Assembly: GCA_024685635.1 (NCBI GenBank) | Contig: JAIKVP010000180.1 | Location: forward strand, 1 to 32,984 | Direction of reading: 5' to 3' | DNA from: Lachnospiraceae bacterium | Lineage (GTDB): Bacteria > Bacillota > Clostridia > Lachnospirales > Lachnospiraceae | DNA: 32,984 nt | Shown here: positions 1 through 8,025 of the stretch, one piece after another | How the letters are laid out: every line of letters begins with the position of its first letter | Position numbering within the stretch: the first letter of the stretch is position 1 | Notes under the pieces: generated by a model | Databases searched by the model: none | Told to the model about the DNA's origin: nothing | What the model saw: only the letters and a program-made list of their open reading frames with translations | Program-made: the position numbers and the translations under genes

Positions 1-7
1 GAAGCGC

Positions 8-230
8 CACGTTGGCGGGCCAGAGCACAGCAACTAAAATCTGCGGTCGCAAAGAAGGGGCCAAGGGAAGCGAACCGTCACGTTGGCGGCCCAAAGCAAA
101 GCAACAAAAATCTGCCGTAGCAAAAAAAGAGCCAACGTAAGCGAAGCGACACGTTGGCGGGCCAGAGCACAGCAACTAACCCCCGCCGTAGCGTAAAAAA
201 GCCAACGTGAGCGAAGCAATACGTTGGCGG
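8..230. repeat. Tandem repeat, ~71-bp period (3 units plus a partial fourth), each unit with an internal inverted repeat GCCAACGT-N12-ACGTTGGC
   Basis: The motif (c)acgttggcgg begins at 8, 79, 150 and ~220 (periods 71/71/70). Units share 'gccagagcacagcaacta', 'gccgtagc' and 'gccaacgtRagcgaagc'. The hairpin arms are perfect in units 2 and 3 and degenerate in unit 1. Confidence 0.85.
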
Positions 231-293
231 TGCGCCAGAAACCGTGCCAGGGTGGGCGGGGAGTAGGTGTGGAAACCTAACCAGTGTATAAAA

Positions 294-515
294 GAAGCGT
301 GTGGGGGCGATAATGAAAAACGTTTAGGATTTTTTCGTCGTGATTGTAGAAAATGCGTACACCCTCAGATGCAAAAACGCCTGGATGGCGTTTTTAGCTC
401 CCACTGAGGCATGGATGCCGAATGGGAGCGGCATCGTCCGCCCCCGTAGCCCCCACGCATTTTCCTACAATCACAGAAAAAATCCGTGTTTTACATTATC
501 GCCCCCACACGCTTC
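294..515. repeat. Long imperfect inverted-repeat element (arms ~294-358 and ~455-515) enclosing nested hairpins; MITE/REPIN-like or structured ncRNA candidate
   Basis: gaagcgtgtgggggcgataatg (294-315) is the exact reverse complement of 494-515. The arms continue imperfectly (aggattttttcg..tgattgtagaaaatgcgt versus acgcattttcctacaatcacagaaaaaatcc). Internal hairpins: 373-395 (aaaaacgcc-tggat-ggcgttttt), 397-429 (gctccca...tgggagc, inner ggcat/atgcc) and 428-441 (gcgg-catcgt-ccgc). Confidence 0.85.
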
Positions 516-524
516 GGCCGAACC

Positions 525-1670
525 CTATAGCTCCTCCACACCGGAAAGCGGATGGCAGCTTATTCCATTTACTACCACTGCGTCAGTCACCTGAATCAGG
601 AGGTATGGAACCCCATCAATTAGTTTCGTATTGATTAGTTCAGTCCTATCCGGCGATACCTGAATGGTTACATCCGGCATTTTCACTTCGAACTTTTTGG
701 TATTTGCTATGTTTGAAGCTAGAATAGGCGTATCCTTACTGATAGACTCATCATACTCAGCCTCAAAGGTTTCAATATTCTCTTTCTTAGCACCGCTATT
801 TGCTAATAAGTGCTTAACCTCAGTCTTATCAAGAATAAGAGGCTCAGGATCATCCTTTTTCTCAGCCATAAGATCGTTTAGATTGGTATGAAGCGACTTA
901 ATCTTATCAAAGCCACAATCCTTGCCATAGCTCTCCTCTATAATTTCGTTAAAAAGATCCTTTTGTGTGCCGGCAGTATAAGGAGGAACAAGCTCTAAAA
1001 CTGTCTCAGTGATAGCGGAGCTTATATCCTTAGCATTTTTGGTATAGTATAAGATGTTGTGTACATCTGAACTTCTGTCGTTAAATGCAGGAAATGTAAA
1101 GCCTAGCATAGGAGCCTCAACCATCATGCTTCTCACGCAGTTCTCGATTGAATTCGTGTGCGCATTGTAGGTAAGACCTGGCTTAGAAGGCTTGATTGGG
1201 CAAATGGCACAGATGATGTACTGATAAACCTCATCGGAAGCGTCTTCAAGACTCATTCCGTCTTTGGTGATAGCAGGAATATCATAATTGTTGTGAATTA
1301 AAATGATATAGTAATTGTCAGGATAGTCAAAATTCTCGATAATCCTGTCGTAAAACTGCTCTATAAGGTCAGAATCAGTAAGCTCTGAATCTCTTAGCTT
1401 CATAAGCATGTTAAAAGCGCTACCTTCCTCGCTCTCCTTATCAGTAGGAAATGACATATTGATAAGATTTCTACCTATCGCACCGGATAAGGTCTTTTTG
1501 AAAATGTCAAAATACTTGTGCTTAGCCTCATCCTCAAGCATAACAAATGCATTTTTTTCATCTACTTTTTTGTTCTTGTCAGTGTCAACAAAACAGCCAC
1601 AAATTCTTGAAATTGGGCTGTCCTCTAATGTGTATAGTTTCTTGATTTCATTGACTTCTTTGCGATTCAT
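525..1670 (-). CDS. DUF4317 family protein
   Basis: ORF starting MNRKEVNEIKKLYTLEDSPISRICGCFVD..., resembling DUF4317 N-termini (ICGCYV motif). Start moved from 1694 to 1670 because an aaaggacgg SD precedes that ATG. Confidence 0.8.
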   Translation of the reverse strand: MNRKEVNEIKKLYTLEDSPISRICGCFVDTDKNKKVDEKNAFVMLEDEAKHKYFDIFKKTLSGAIGRNLINMSFPTDKESEEGSAFNMLMKLRDSELTDSDLIEQFYDRIIENFDYPDNYYIILIHNNYDIPAITKDGMSLEDASDEVYQYIICAICPIKPSKPGLTYNAHTNSIENCVRSMMVEAPMLGFTFPAFNDRSSDVHNILYYTKNAKDISSAITETVLELVPPYTAGTQKDLFNEIIEESYGKDCGFDKIKSLHTNLNDLMAEKKDDPEPLILDKTEVKHLLANSGAKKENIETFEAEYDESISKDTPILASNIANTKKFEVKMPDVTIQVSPDRTELINTKLIDGVPYLLIQVTDAVVVNGISCHPLSGVEEL

Positions 1671-1992
1671 TATCTTCCGTCCTTTCATAAACAAATATGC
1701 AGATATTATATCACAAAGGCGAAAATGATACTATATCAAAAATGAAACTGTGATTTGCTAATATTGTTATTATTTATTATAATATAGTATGTTGATTTGT
1801 CGCGTTTTGATGACTATAGATAATATATAATTATGACCTGCTTTTATTAAGAATATAATACTAATATTTGCTTTTGATCGCATAAAAGATGTTAAAACTG
1901 AATATTTACATATAGAGTTTGTTATAATTATTATTTGATATATCATTTGTTTTATAGATAGGAATTTAAGGACTTAATGATGGGAGAATAAT

Positions 1993-3840
1993 ATGGGCGA
2001 GAATAAGAGAAAGAAGATTAAGATAACTAACGATTATACCAAGGCCAATGACTATACCCTAAAAACCATGATTGCAGCAATGATTGTTATGGCGCTTTCG
2101 TGGATACTTAATGTTTTGCATGTTTTTATTATTGATCAGCGTATTATGAATATTGCCTTTATAGGTATGGCAGTATTTGTGGTTCTAGGCTACATAGTTA
2201 AATATAGCTTAGGCTTTGAAAAAACTATCACTAACTATGTGATGCTGACACTTTTGGTTGCAATGTTTACATTTGCCAATGTCGAGGTGGCATATCATGG
2301 AACCTTGTTTATGATATTCCCAATAGTATGTGCGGTGTTATATGACGATAGTAAGTATAAGACCTATGCTTTCTGGCTTACGGTTGCTGGCTTGGCAGTT
2401 TCTGTGTTAGTAGGCTTTAATTTCGGCCTTTGTGATTCTAACATGCTTATATTCACCACTTCAACAACCAAGAATACAATTCTTATGCTAGAAAATGCTG
2501 ACTATGATCTAACTCCTAAAATGACTGATATAGCCCTATTCTTTGTATTTCCTAGATGTATGGCTTTAGCAGCATTTAATGTGGTATTAAATAGTATCAA
2601 AAACAACATTATGGAGAAGACCAAAAGAGAGCAGGAGAGCAGACGCTTTGCCGAGGAGGAAATGATAGCGAATCAGGCAAAGAGCGTATTTTTGGCCAAT
2701 ATGTCGCATGAGATTAGAACTCCGATTAATACAGTGCTAGGCTTAGATACCATGATTCTTAGAGAGTCAGAGGATGAGGAGATTAGAAAGTATGCCCTAG
2801 ATATTCAGTCTGCGGGCGAGAGCTTGCTTTCAATCATCAATGACATTTTAGACTTCTCTAAAATCGAGTCCGGTAAGATGGAGATTATACCGGTTGACTA
2901 CGATAGTTCCAACCTGATAAACGACGTGGTCAATATGATTGCGCCTAAGGCAGAGGCGAAGAAGCTGAGATTTAATTTAAATGTCGAGAATGATTTGCCT
3001 TCTGTACTTCACGGCGATGACGTTAGAATAAGACAGGTCCTAGTAAACCTTTTAACCAATGCTGTCAAATATACTGAAAAGGGAGAGGTTAGTTTAACTG
3101 TCAAAAGAGAGCTTAGTGAGGATGGCGTTAACATTTTCTTCTCGGTAAAGGATACGGGTATAGGTATCGCTAAGGAGAATATAGATAAGCTCTTTTTGAA
3201 ATTCGTCAGAATCGATGAGAGCAGGAATCGTAACATTGAGGGCACGGGACTTGGAATTAATATTGTAACTATGCTTCTTGACTTGATGGGCAGTGAGCTA
3301 AAGGTTGAGAGTGAGTATGGCAAGGGCTCTAATTTTTACTTTACAATTAAGCAGGGCATTGTTGATGCTAGGCCAGTTGGCAATATTAATAAGAGAAGAG
3401 AAAAAGCAGCTAAGAATTTCAAATACAAGGTTAAATATAAGATACCTGATGTAAGACTTTTGGTTGTTGACGACAATGCCATGAACCGCAAGGTATTTAC
3501 TTCCTTGCTAAAAGCTTTTGAGTGCAAGATAGACGAGGCAGAAAATGGCGAAATAGCCTTAAATCTTGTAAAAGAATATCGATACGACATCATTTTCATG
3601 GATCACATGATGCCTGGTAAGGACGGAGTTGAGACCTTCCACGAGATGAGGAAGCTTGAGGGCTCGCTAAATAATGACACACCGGTGGTTATCCTAACTG
3701 CAAATGCTGTCTCTGGCGCTAGGGAGTCATATATGGCAGAGGGGTTTGACGACTTTTTGTCTAAGCCTATTAACCCTGAAAAGCTAGAAGCAATGGTCTC
3801 TTTAATGATTTCTGATGACAGAAAAATCAAGCAGGAATAG
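1993..3840 (+). CDS. Membrane-bound hybrid sensor histidine kinase with C-terminal receiver domain
   Basis: Several N-terminal hydrophobic segments, H-box FLANMSHEIRTPINTVLG, N-box LVNLLTNAVKYT, G-boxes DTGIGI and GTGLGINI, then a receiver domain LLVVDDNAMNRKV...DIIFMDHMMPGKDGVE...VILTAN. RBS gggaga. Confidence 0.93.
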   Translation: MGENKRKKIKITNDYTKANDYTLKTMIAAMIVMALSWILNVLHVFIIDQRIMNIAFIGMAVFVVLGYIVKYSLGFEKTITNYVMLTLLVAMFTFANVEVAYHGTLFMIFPIVCAVLYDDSKYKTYAFWLTVAGLAVSVLVGFNFGLCDSNMLIFTTSTTKNTILMLENADYDLTPKMTDIALFFVFPRCMALAAFNVVLNSIKNNIMEKTKREQESRRFAEEEMIANQAKSVFLANMSHEIRTPINTVLGLDTMILRESEDEEIRKYALDIQSAGESLLSIINDILDFSKIESGKMEIIPVDYDSSNLINDVVNMIAPKAEAKKLRFNLNVENDLPSVLHGDDVRIRQVLVNLLTNAVKYTEKGEVSLTVKRELSEDGVNIFFSVKDTGIGIAKENIDKLFLKFVRIDESRNRNIEGTGLGINIVTMLLDLMGSELKVESEYGKGSNFYFTIKQGIVDARPVGNINKRREKAAKNFKYKVKYKIPDVRLLVVDDNAMNRKVFTSLLKAFECKIDEAENGEIALNLVKEYRYDIIFMDHMMPGKDGVETFHEMRKLEGSLNNDTPVVILTANAVSGARESYMAEGFDDFLSKPINPEKLEAMVSLMISDDRKIKQE

Positions 3841-3896
3841 GCTTTTTTAGAATTGTGTTAAATTGTCAGAAAAATCACTTAGAAGTCACGCATCTC

Positions 3897-3925
3897 TTGA
3901 CTTTTTGCTGAAAATCAAGTATAAT
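3897..3925 (+). promoter_or_regulatory. Sigma-A type promoter for the flagellin-like gene (TTGACT-N17-TATAAT)
   Basis: TTGACT 3897-3902, TATAAT 3920-3925, 17-bp spacer. Confidence 0.8.
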
Positions 3926-3990
3926 TTTAGATAATATTACTCGTTGGCGGGGATGTAGCATTTGCTACAGTTATGAAAGGAAGGGTAATT

Positions 3991-4749
3991 ATGAACGTTC
4001 AGGGATATAATTCATCTTATGGATATCCTGCATCGTTGGTCACTGGTAAGGTCGATCCTAGTTCTAATCCAGCAGGTATCGGAATAGATGAGCGACTAAA
4101 AACTCAAATTAAGGGTGATGACGTAGGGGCAAGAAATGCCAGAGACGGACAGAGTGTGCTTAACGTAGCTGATGGAGCACTAAAGGGCATATCAGATATG
4201 CTTACTCGTATGAAGGAGATTGCCACTAAGGCGTCTAACACGGCTGTTTACACTGACAGCGACAGGTCTGCTATGCAGAAGGAGATTGAGCAGCTTAAGG
4301 AGGGAATTAAGGATTCAACAAGGAATACCGAATTTAACACCAAGAAGTTGTTTGATGGTAGCTTAGCAGATGCTAATCTTGCGACCAATCCAGATGGATC
4401 AGGTATGTCTATTCAGTTAGAGGACACAGCGCTTGCTACACTTGGTATTGAGGACCTTGATGTAACTAAGGACTTCGATATGAAGGCTATTGATGATGCA
4501 ATTGATATGGTTAATAGATCAAGAGCATCAGTCGGAGCGCAGTCTAACGCATTAGATTCTGTTCAAGCATACAATGGAATCGCTTCTGAGAATATGACAC
4601 GTGCATCTTCTAATTTAGAGGATTTAGATGTTGAGAAGTACGTATCAGATCGTAACAAGAAACAGTTATTAGATCTCTATTCTATGTATTCACAGAAGAT
4701 GGATACACATACTCAGGAGTCATTTATTAACAAGATGTTTGGCGGTTGA
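3991..4749 (+). CDS. Divergent flagellin-like protein
   Basis: SSNPAGIGIDERLKTQIKGDDVGARNARDGQSVLNVADGALKGISDMLTRMKEIATKASN resembles the conserved flagellin N-terminal D1 region, and ENMTRASSNLEDLDVEKYVSDRNKKQLL resembles the C-terminal D1. Start at the second Met, after aaaggaaggg. Confidence 0.8.
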   Translation: MNVQGYNSSYGYPASLVTGKVDPSSNPAGIGIDERLKTQIKGDDVGARNARDGQSVLNVADGALKGISDMLTRMKEIATKASNTAVYTDSDRSAMQKEIEQLKEGIKDSTRNTEFNTKKLFDGSLADANLATNPDGSGMSIQLEDTALATLGIEDLDVTKDFDMKAIDDAIDMVNRSRASVGAQSNALDSVQAYNGIASENMTRASSNLEDLDVEKYVSDRNKKQLLDLYSMYSQKMDTHTQESFINKMFGG

Positions 4750-4783
4750 TATTTGTTATTTTCAGATAGAGTTTATGGGTTTA

Positions 4784-4810
4784 GGGAAGATTAATATCTT
4801 CCCTTTTTTA
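4784..4810 (+). terminator. Rho-independent terminator
   Basis: gggaagat-taat-atcttccc followed by tttttt. Confidence 0.85.
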
Positions 4811-4826
4811 TTTTTAGGAGGTTGCT

Positions 4827-5804
4827 ATGAAAATAGGAATACTAGGTCTTGGAAGCATTGCTGAAAAAATGGCAATGACAGTTTCTAAAATGGAGGATGT
4901 TGAGTTATATGGTGTAGCCGCAAGGGATATCAACAAGGCGGTTAATTTTGCTAAGAGATATCAGGTTTCTAAGGCATACGGAAGCTATGAGGACTTGGCA
5001 TCGGATGAAGATATAGATTTAATATATGTTGCAACACCTCATTCATTTCACTATGAGCATGCTAAGTTATGTATAGAACATGGAAGGAATGTCCTCTTAG
5101 AGAAAGCATTTACGGTAAATGCTATCGAGGCGGCTAAGCTTATTAACCTGGCCAGAGAGAAGAACGTCTTGCTCGCAGAGGCTATGTGGGTTAGATATAT
5201 GCCTATGATTAAGGAGTTAAAGAAGCTACTTAATGAAGAGCCAATTGGTGAGATAGTTTCAGTCAGTGCCAACCTTGGCTATGAGCTCACTAAGAAGGAG
5301 AGACTAGTTGAGCCAGCGCTTGCTGGAGGAGCTTTGCTTGATGTTGGAATATATCCTTTAACATTTGCCTGTATTGTGCTTGGCTACGATATTAGTTATG
5401 TTTCAACTGCAGTAGTTAAGTTAGCGTCAGGCGTAGATGCACAGTCTACGATTGCGCTTACATATAGTAATGGTGCCATCGCTAACATTTACTCAACTAT
5501 GCTTGCGGAGACGGATAAGAGGGGAATTATCTATGGAACAACTGGTTACATAGAGGTTGACAATGTCAATCGCCCGCTTAAGATTACAGTCAATGATCCG
5601 CACGGCAATGCTATAAAGGAGATTGATGCTGAGGAGCAGATATCTGGATATGAGTATGAGGTTATGGCTTGTATGGAGGCTATAAAGAAAGGCGAGATAG
5701 AGTGCGTTGATATGCCGCACGAACTAACTTATAGGATGATGCAGATTATGGATGGCATCAGAGAACAGTGGGGATTAGAATATCCGGATGAGATGAGGGA
5801 GTAG
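4827..5804 (+). CDS. Gfo/Idh/MocA family oxidoreductase
   Basis: N-terminal Rossmann motif KIGILGLGSIAEKMA; IYVATPHSFHYEHAKLCIEHGRNVLLEKAF; MWVRYMPMIKELKKLL. RBS aggagg. Confidence 0.9.
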   Translation: MKIGILGLGSIAEKMAMTVSKMEDVELYGVAARDINKAVNFAKRYQVSKAYGSYEDLASDEDIDLIYVATPHSFHYEHAKLCIEHGRNVLLEKAFTVNAIEAAKLINLAREKNVLLAEAMWVRYMPMIKELKKLLNEEPIGEIVSVSANLGYELTKKERLVEPALAGGALLDVGIYPLTFACIVLGYDISYVSTAVVKLASGVDAQSTIALTYSNGAIANIYSTMLAETDKRGIIYGTTGYIEVDNVNRPLKITVNDPHGNAIKEIDAEEQISGYEYEVMACMEAIKKGEIECVDMPHELTYRMMQIMDGIREQWGLEYPDEMRE

Positions 5805-5894
5805 AAGAGGAACAGGAAGAAAGATAAATTTGAAGTAAGAAGATAAACTAGAAGAAAGAAAGATAAACTAGATTAAGATGATAGAACTCGCATA

Positions 5895-5940
5895 AAATAA
5901 GGCTTTAGAGACATATGAACTCTAAAGTCTTAATTTATTT
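5895..5940 (+). terminator. Probable terminator downstream of the oxidoreductase
   Basis: aaataaggctttagag...ctctaaagtcttaatttatttt imperfect stem-loop with a T-rich tail. Confidence 0.55.
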
Positions 5941-5950
5941 TAAATAACTG

Positions 5951-6022
5951 TTGACATTTGTTTTGTATTATTGTATTATCTGATTAGTACAACAATACAG
6001 TAATACAATAATACAATAGTAC
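5951..6022 (+). promoter_or_regulatory. Promoter and operator of the gntR-ABC operon
   Basis: TTGACA (5951-5956)-N17-TATTAT (5974-5979). Perfect 16-bp inverted repeat ttgtattattgtatta (5963-5978) / taatacaataatacaa (6001-6016), plus 8-bp-spaced taatacaa-like units. Confidence 0.75.
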
Positions 6023-6100
6023 AAGACAAATATAGTTATGAAGTCTTATGAATCTTGACTATTATTATTTATATGGATTAAAGAAGAAAGGAGGTAGCTT

Positions 6101-6472
6101 ATGGCATGGAAGATTGATAACGACAGGCCAGTGTATTTGCAGCTTATGGAACATATTAAGAAGCAGATTGCAAGCGGAGAATACAAGGCTGGAGACAGAG
6201 TCCCCCCTGTGAGGACATTGGCAAACGATGCGGGAGTTAATCCTAATACAATGCAGAAAGCTTTGCAGGGGTTAGAAAGAGAGGGACTTATGTATTCAAA
6301 CAGAACTGAGGGAAGATTTATCGCTGATAATTCAGAGATTGTTGATCAGCTTTCAACTTCTTCCGCAAGACAGTTAACAGCTCTTTACTACGAGAATATG
6401 AAAGGGCTGGGGATGGATGATGAGGATATAATTACTAACCTTAAAGAATATATAGATGAAACGAGAGGATGA
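6101..6472 (+). CDS. GntR family transcriptional regulator, YtrA subfamily
   Basis: Short (123 aa) protein with HTH PVYLQLMEHIKKQIASGEYKAGDRVPPVRTLANDAGVNPNTMQKALQGLEREGL; followed by ABC genes, typical for YtrA-type. Confidence 0.92.
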   Translation: MAWKIDNDRPVYLQLMEHIKKQIASGEYKAGDRVPPVRTLANDAGVNPNTMQKALQGLEREGLMYSNRTEGRFIADNSEIVDQLSTSSARQLTALYYENMKGLGMDDEDIITNLKEYIDETRG

Positions 6473-6476
6473 TAAT

Positions 6477-7187
6477 ATGAGTGAATTACTAACAGTCAAT
6501 GCTCTTTCTAAAGCATTTGGCAGTAAGCTGGTTTTAGATAATATCAATTTACATCTAGAATCAGGAAGAATATATGGACTCTTAGGTCCTAACGGAAGTG
6601 GTAAGACTACTTTAATTAAGCTCATTAATGGACTTCTTACAGCAAGTTCTGGAGAGATTTACGTTGATGGAGATAAGATTGGTCCTTCTAGCAAGGCGAT
6701 CATTTCTTACCTGCCTGATAAACTCTATTTTTCAGAGTGGATGACAGTCAATATGCTTATCAATTATTACAGTGATTTTTATGACGACTTTGATAAGGAG
6801 AGAGCATATCAAATGCTAAATAACCTAGCAATCAACCCTGATGATAAGCTTAAGATTCTATCTAAGGGTACCAAGGAAAAGGTTCAGCTTATAATGGTTA
6901 TGAGCAGGCACGCTAAGCTTTATATACTTGATGAGCCAATCGGCGGCGTGGATCCTGCATCAAGAGATTACATACTTGATACGATACTTAATAACTACGA
7001 TGAAAATGCATCGATATTGATTTCCACTCACTTAATTACTGATATTGAGAGAATTCTTGATGAAGTAATATTCTTACAGAATGGAAGAACAGTTCTCTCA
7101 GCAGCAGTTGATGATATCAGAGCAAGAGAGGGTAAGTCAGTAGACGAGCTATTTAGGGAGGTGTTTAGATGTTTTCCACATTATTAA
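6477..7187 (+). CDS. ABC transporter ATP-binding protein
   Basis: Walker A GPNGSGKTT, degenerate signature LSKGTKEKVQL, Walker B LYILDEPIGGVDP. Start placed at MSELL after gagagga. Confidence 0.92.
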   Translation: MSELLTVNALSKAFGSKLVLDNINLHLESGRIYGLLGPNGSGKTTLIKLINGLLTASSGEIYVDGDKIGPSSKAIISYLPDKLYFSEWMTVNMLINYYSDFYDDFDKERAYQMLNNLAINPDDKLKILSKGTKEKVQLIMVMSRHAKLYILDEPIGGVDPASRDYILDTILNNYDENASILISTHLITDIERILDEVIFLQNGRTVLSAAVDDIRAREGKSVDELFREVFRCFPHY

Positions 7188-8011
7188 AACATGAAATGAA
7201 ATCCTTATGGCACTACACTGGTATAGTTGTTATTTGCGTATTAATAGCAAGTGTCTTGTTTGAACTAGGCATGATTTCAGTATTCTTGATACCTAATTAT
7301 ATATATGATACAGTTATGGTACCTACACTTATATTCTTGTTCTTTACCATAACAGTTGCTTTAAGCTACGGTGTAGTTTTTGCGGTGGCATACAGATTTT
7401 ACCGCTCGATGGCGAGTGATGAGGGATATTTAACTCACACTCTTCCAGTTACAGTTAATGAGCTTATCGGTGCTAAATTGTTTGCTGGAACGGTATATAC
7501 AATTTGTTCTTTGCTATATATTATATTGTTTATAATACTAACAGCAGTGATAGCAGTTTTGGTATCGGGTGCATCAGATAGTATTCCAGAGGTATTAAAG
7601 GATTTGGAGTATGTTTATAAAGAGATAAAAGAAAATATTCCTTTACCACTTTTTGTATACTTCATTGAATTTATAATAGTTGGACTATTCTCTAGCATTT
7701 ATTCTAATGTTGTCATTTTCTTATGTGTTGCTCTTGGACAGCTTATGAAAAAGCATAAGCTTATCTGGTCAGTGGTCTATTATATGCTTGTAACATTTGT
7801 GCTTCAAGGTCTAATCCAGATGGGTTCTACAATTCTTGGTATGGTCTTTGGCAACGGAATTGAGAGATATGTGGAGAGAGTAGGAGTAGATGGATTTGTG
7901 ACTGTATCACAGATTATAATCTTAGTTGCGTTTTTAGTGTTTGCAATCTTAAGTGTTTGCGGATACTTTATAACAAAATATATATTTGAGCGCAAGCTCA
8001 ACCTAGAATAA
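7169..8011 (+). CDS. ABC transporter permease
   Basis: 280-aa polytopic membrane protein, overlaps the ATPase gene by 19 bp. Confidence 0.8.
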   Translation: MFSTLLKHEMKSLWHYTGIVVICVLIASVLFELGMISVFLIPNYIYDTVMVPTLIFLFFTITVALSYGVVFAVAYRFYRSMASDEGYLTHTLPVTVNELIGAKLFAGTVYTICSLLYIILFIILTAVIAVLVSGASDSIPEVLKDLEYVYKEIKENIPLPLFVYFIEFIIVGLFSSIYSNVVIFLCVALGQLMKKHKLIWSVVYYMLVTFVLQGLIQMGSTILGMVFGNGIERYVERVGVDGFVTVSQIIILVAFLVFAILSVCGYFITKYIFERKLNLE

Positions 8012-8025
8012 GGGAGGAAATGAAG

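Noticed and set aside
34-219. Minus-strand 61-aa ORF
   Set aside because: It lies inside the 71-bp hairpin repeats; the open frame follows repeat composition and there is no RBS or family signal.
8-230. CRISPR array
   Set aside because: Whole ~71-bp units are similar, without a short fixed repeat and unique spacers; no cas genes.
294-515. Simple intrinsic terminator for the DUF4317 gene
   Set aside because: Arms are ~65 bp and separated by ~96 nt with their own hairpins, far beyond a normal terminator, though hairpin 373-395 could contribute termination.
340-634. Plus-strand ORFs 340-594 and 422-634
   Set aside because: They overlap the inverted-repeat element and the DUF4317 3' end; no credible RBS or protein signature.
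1695-1992. Small RNA or gene in the AT-rich gap before the histidine kinase
   Set aside because: No stable hairpin, clear promoter or ORF could be supported; probably the kinase 5' region.
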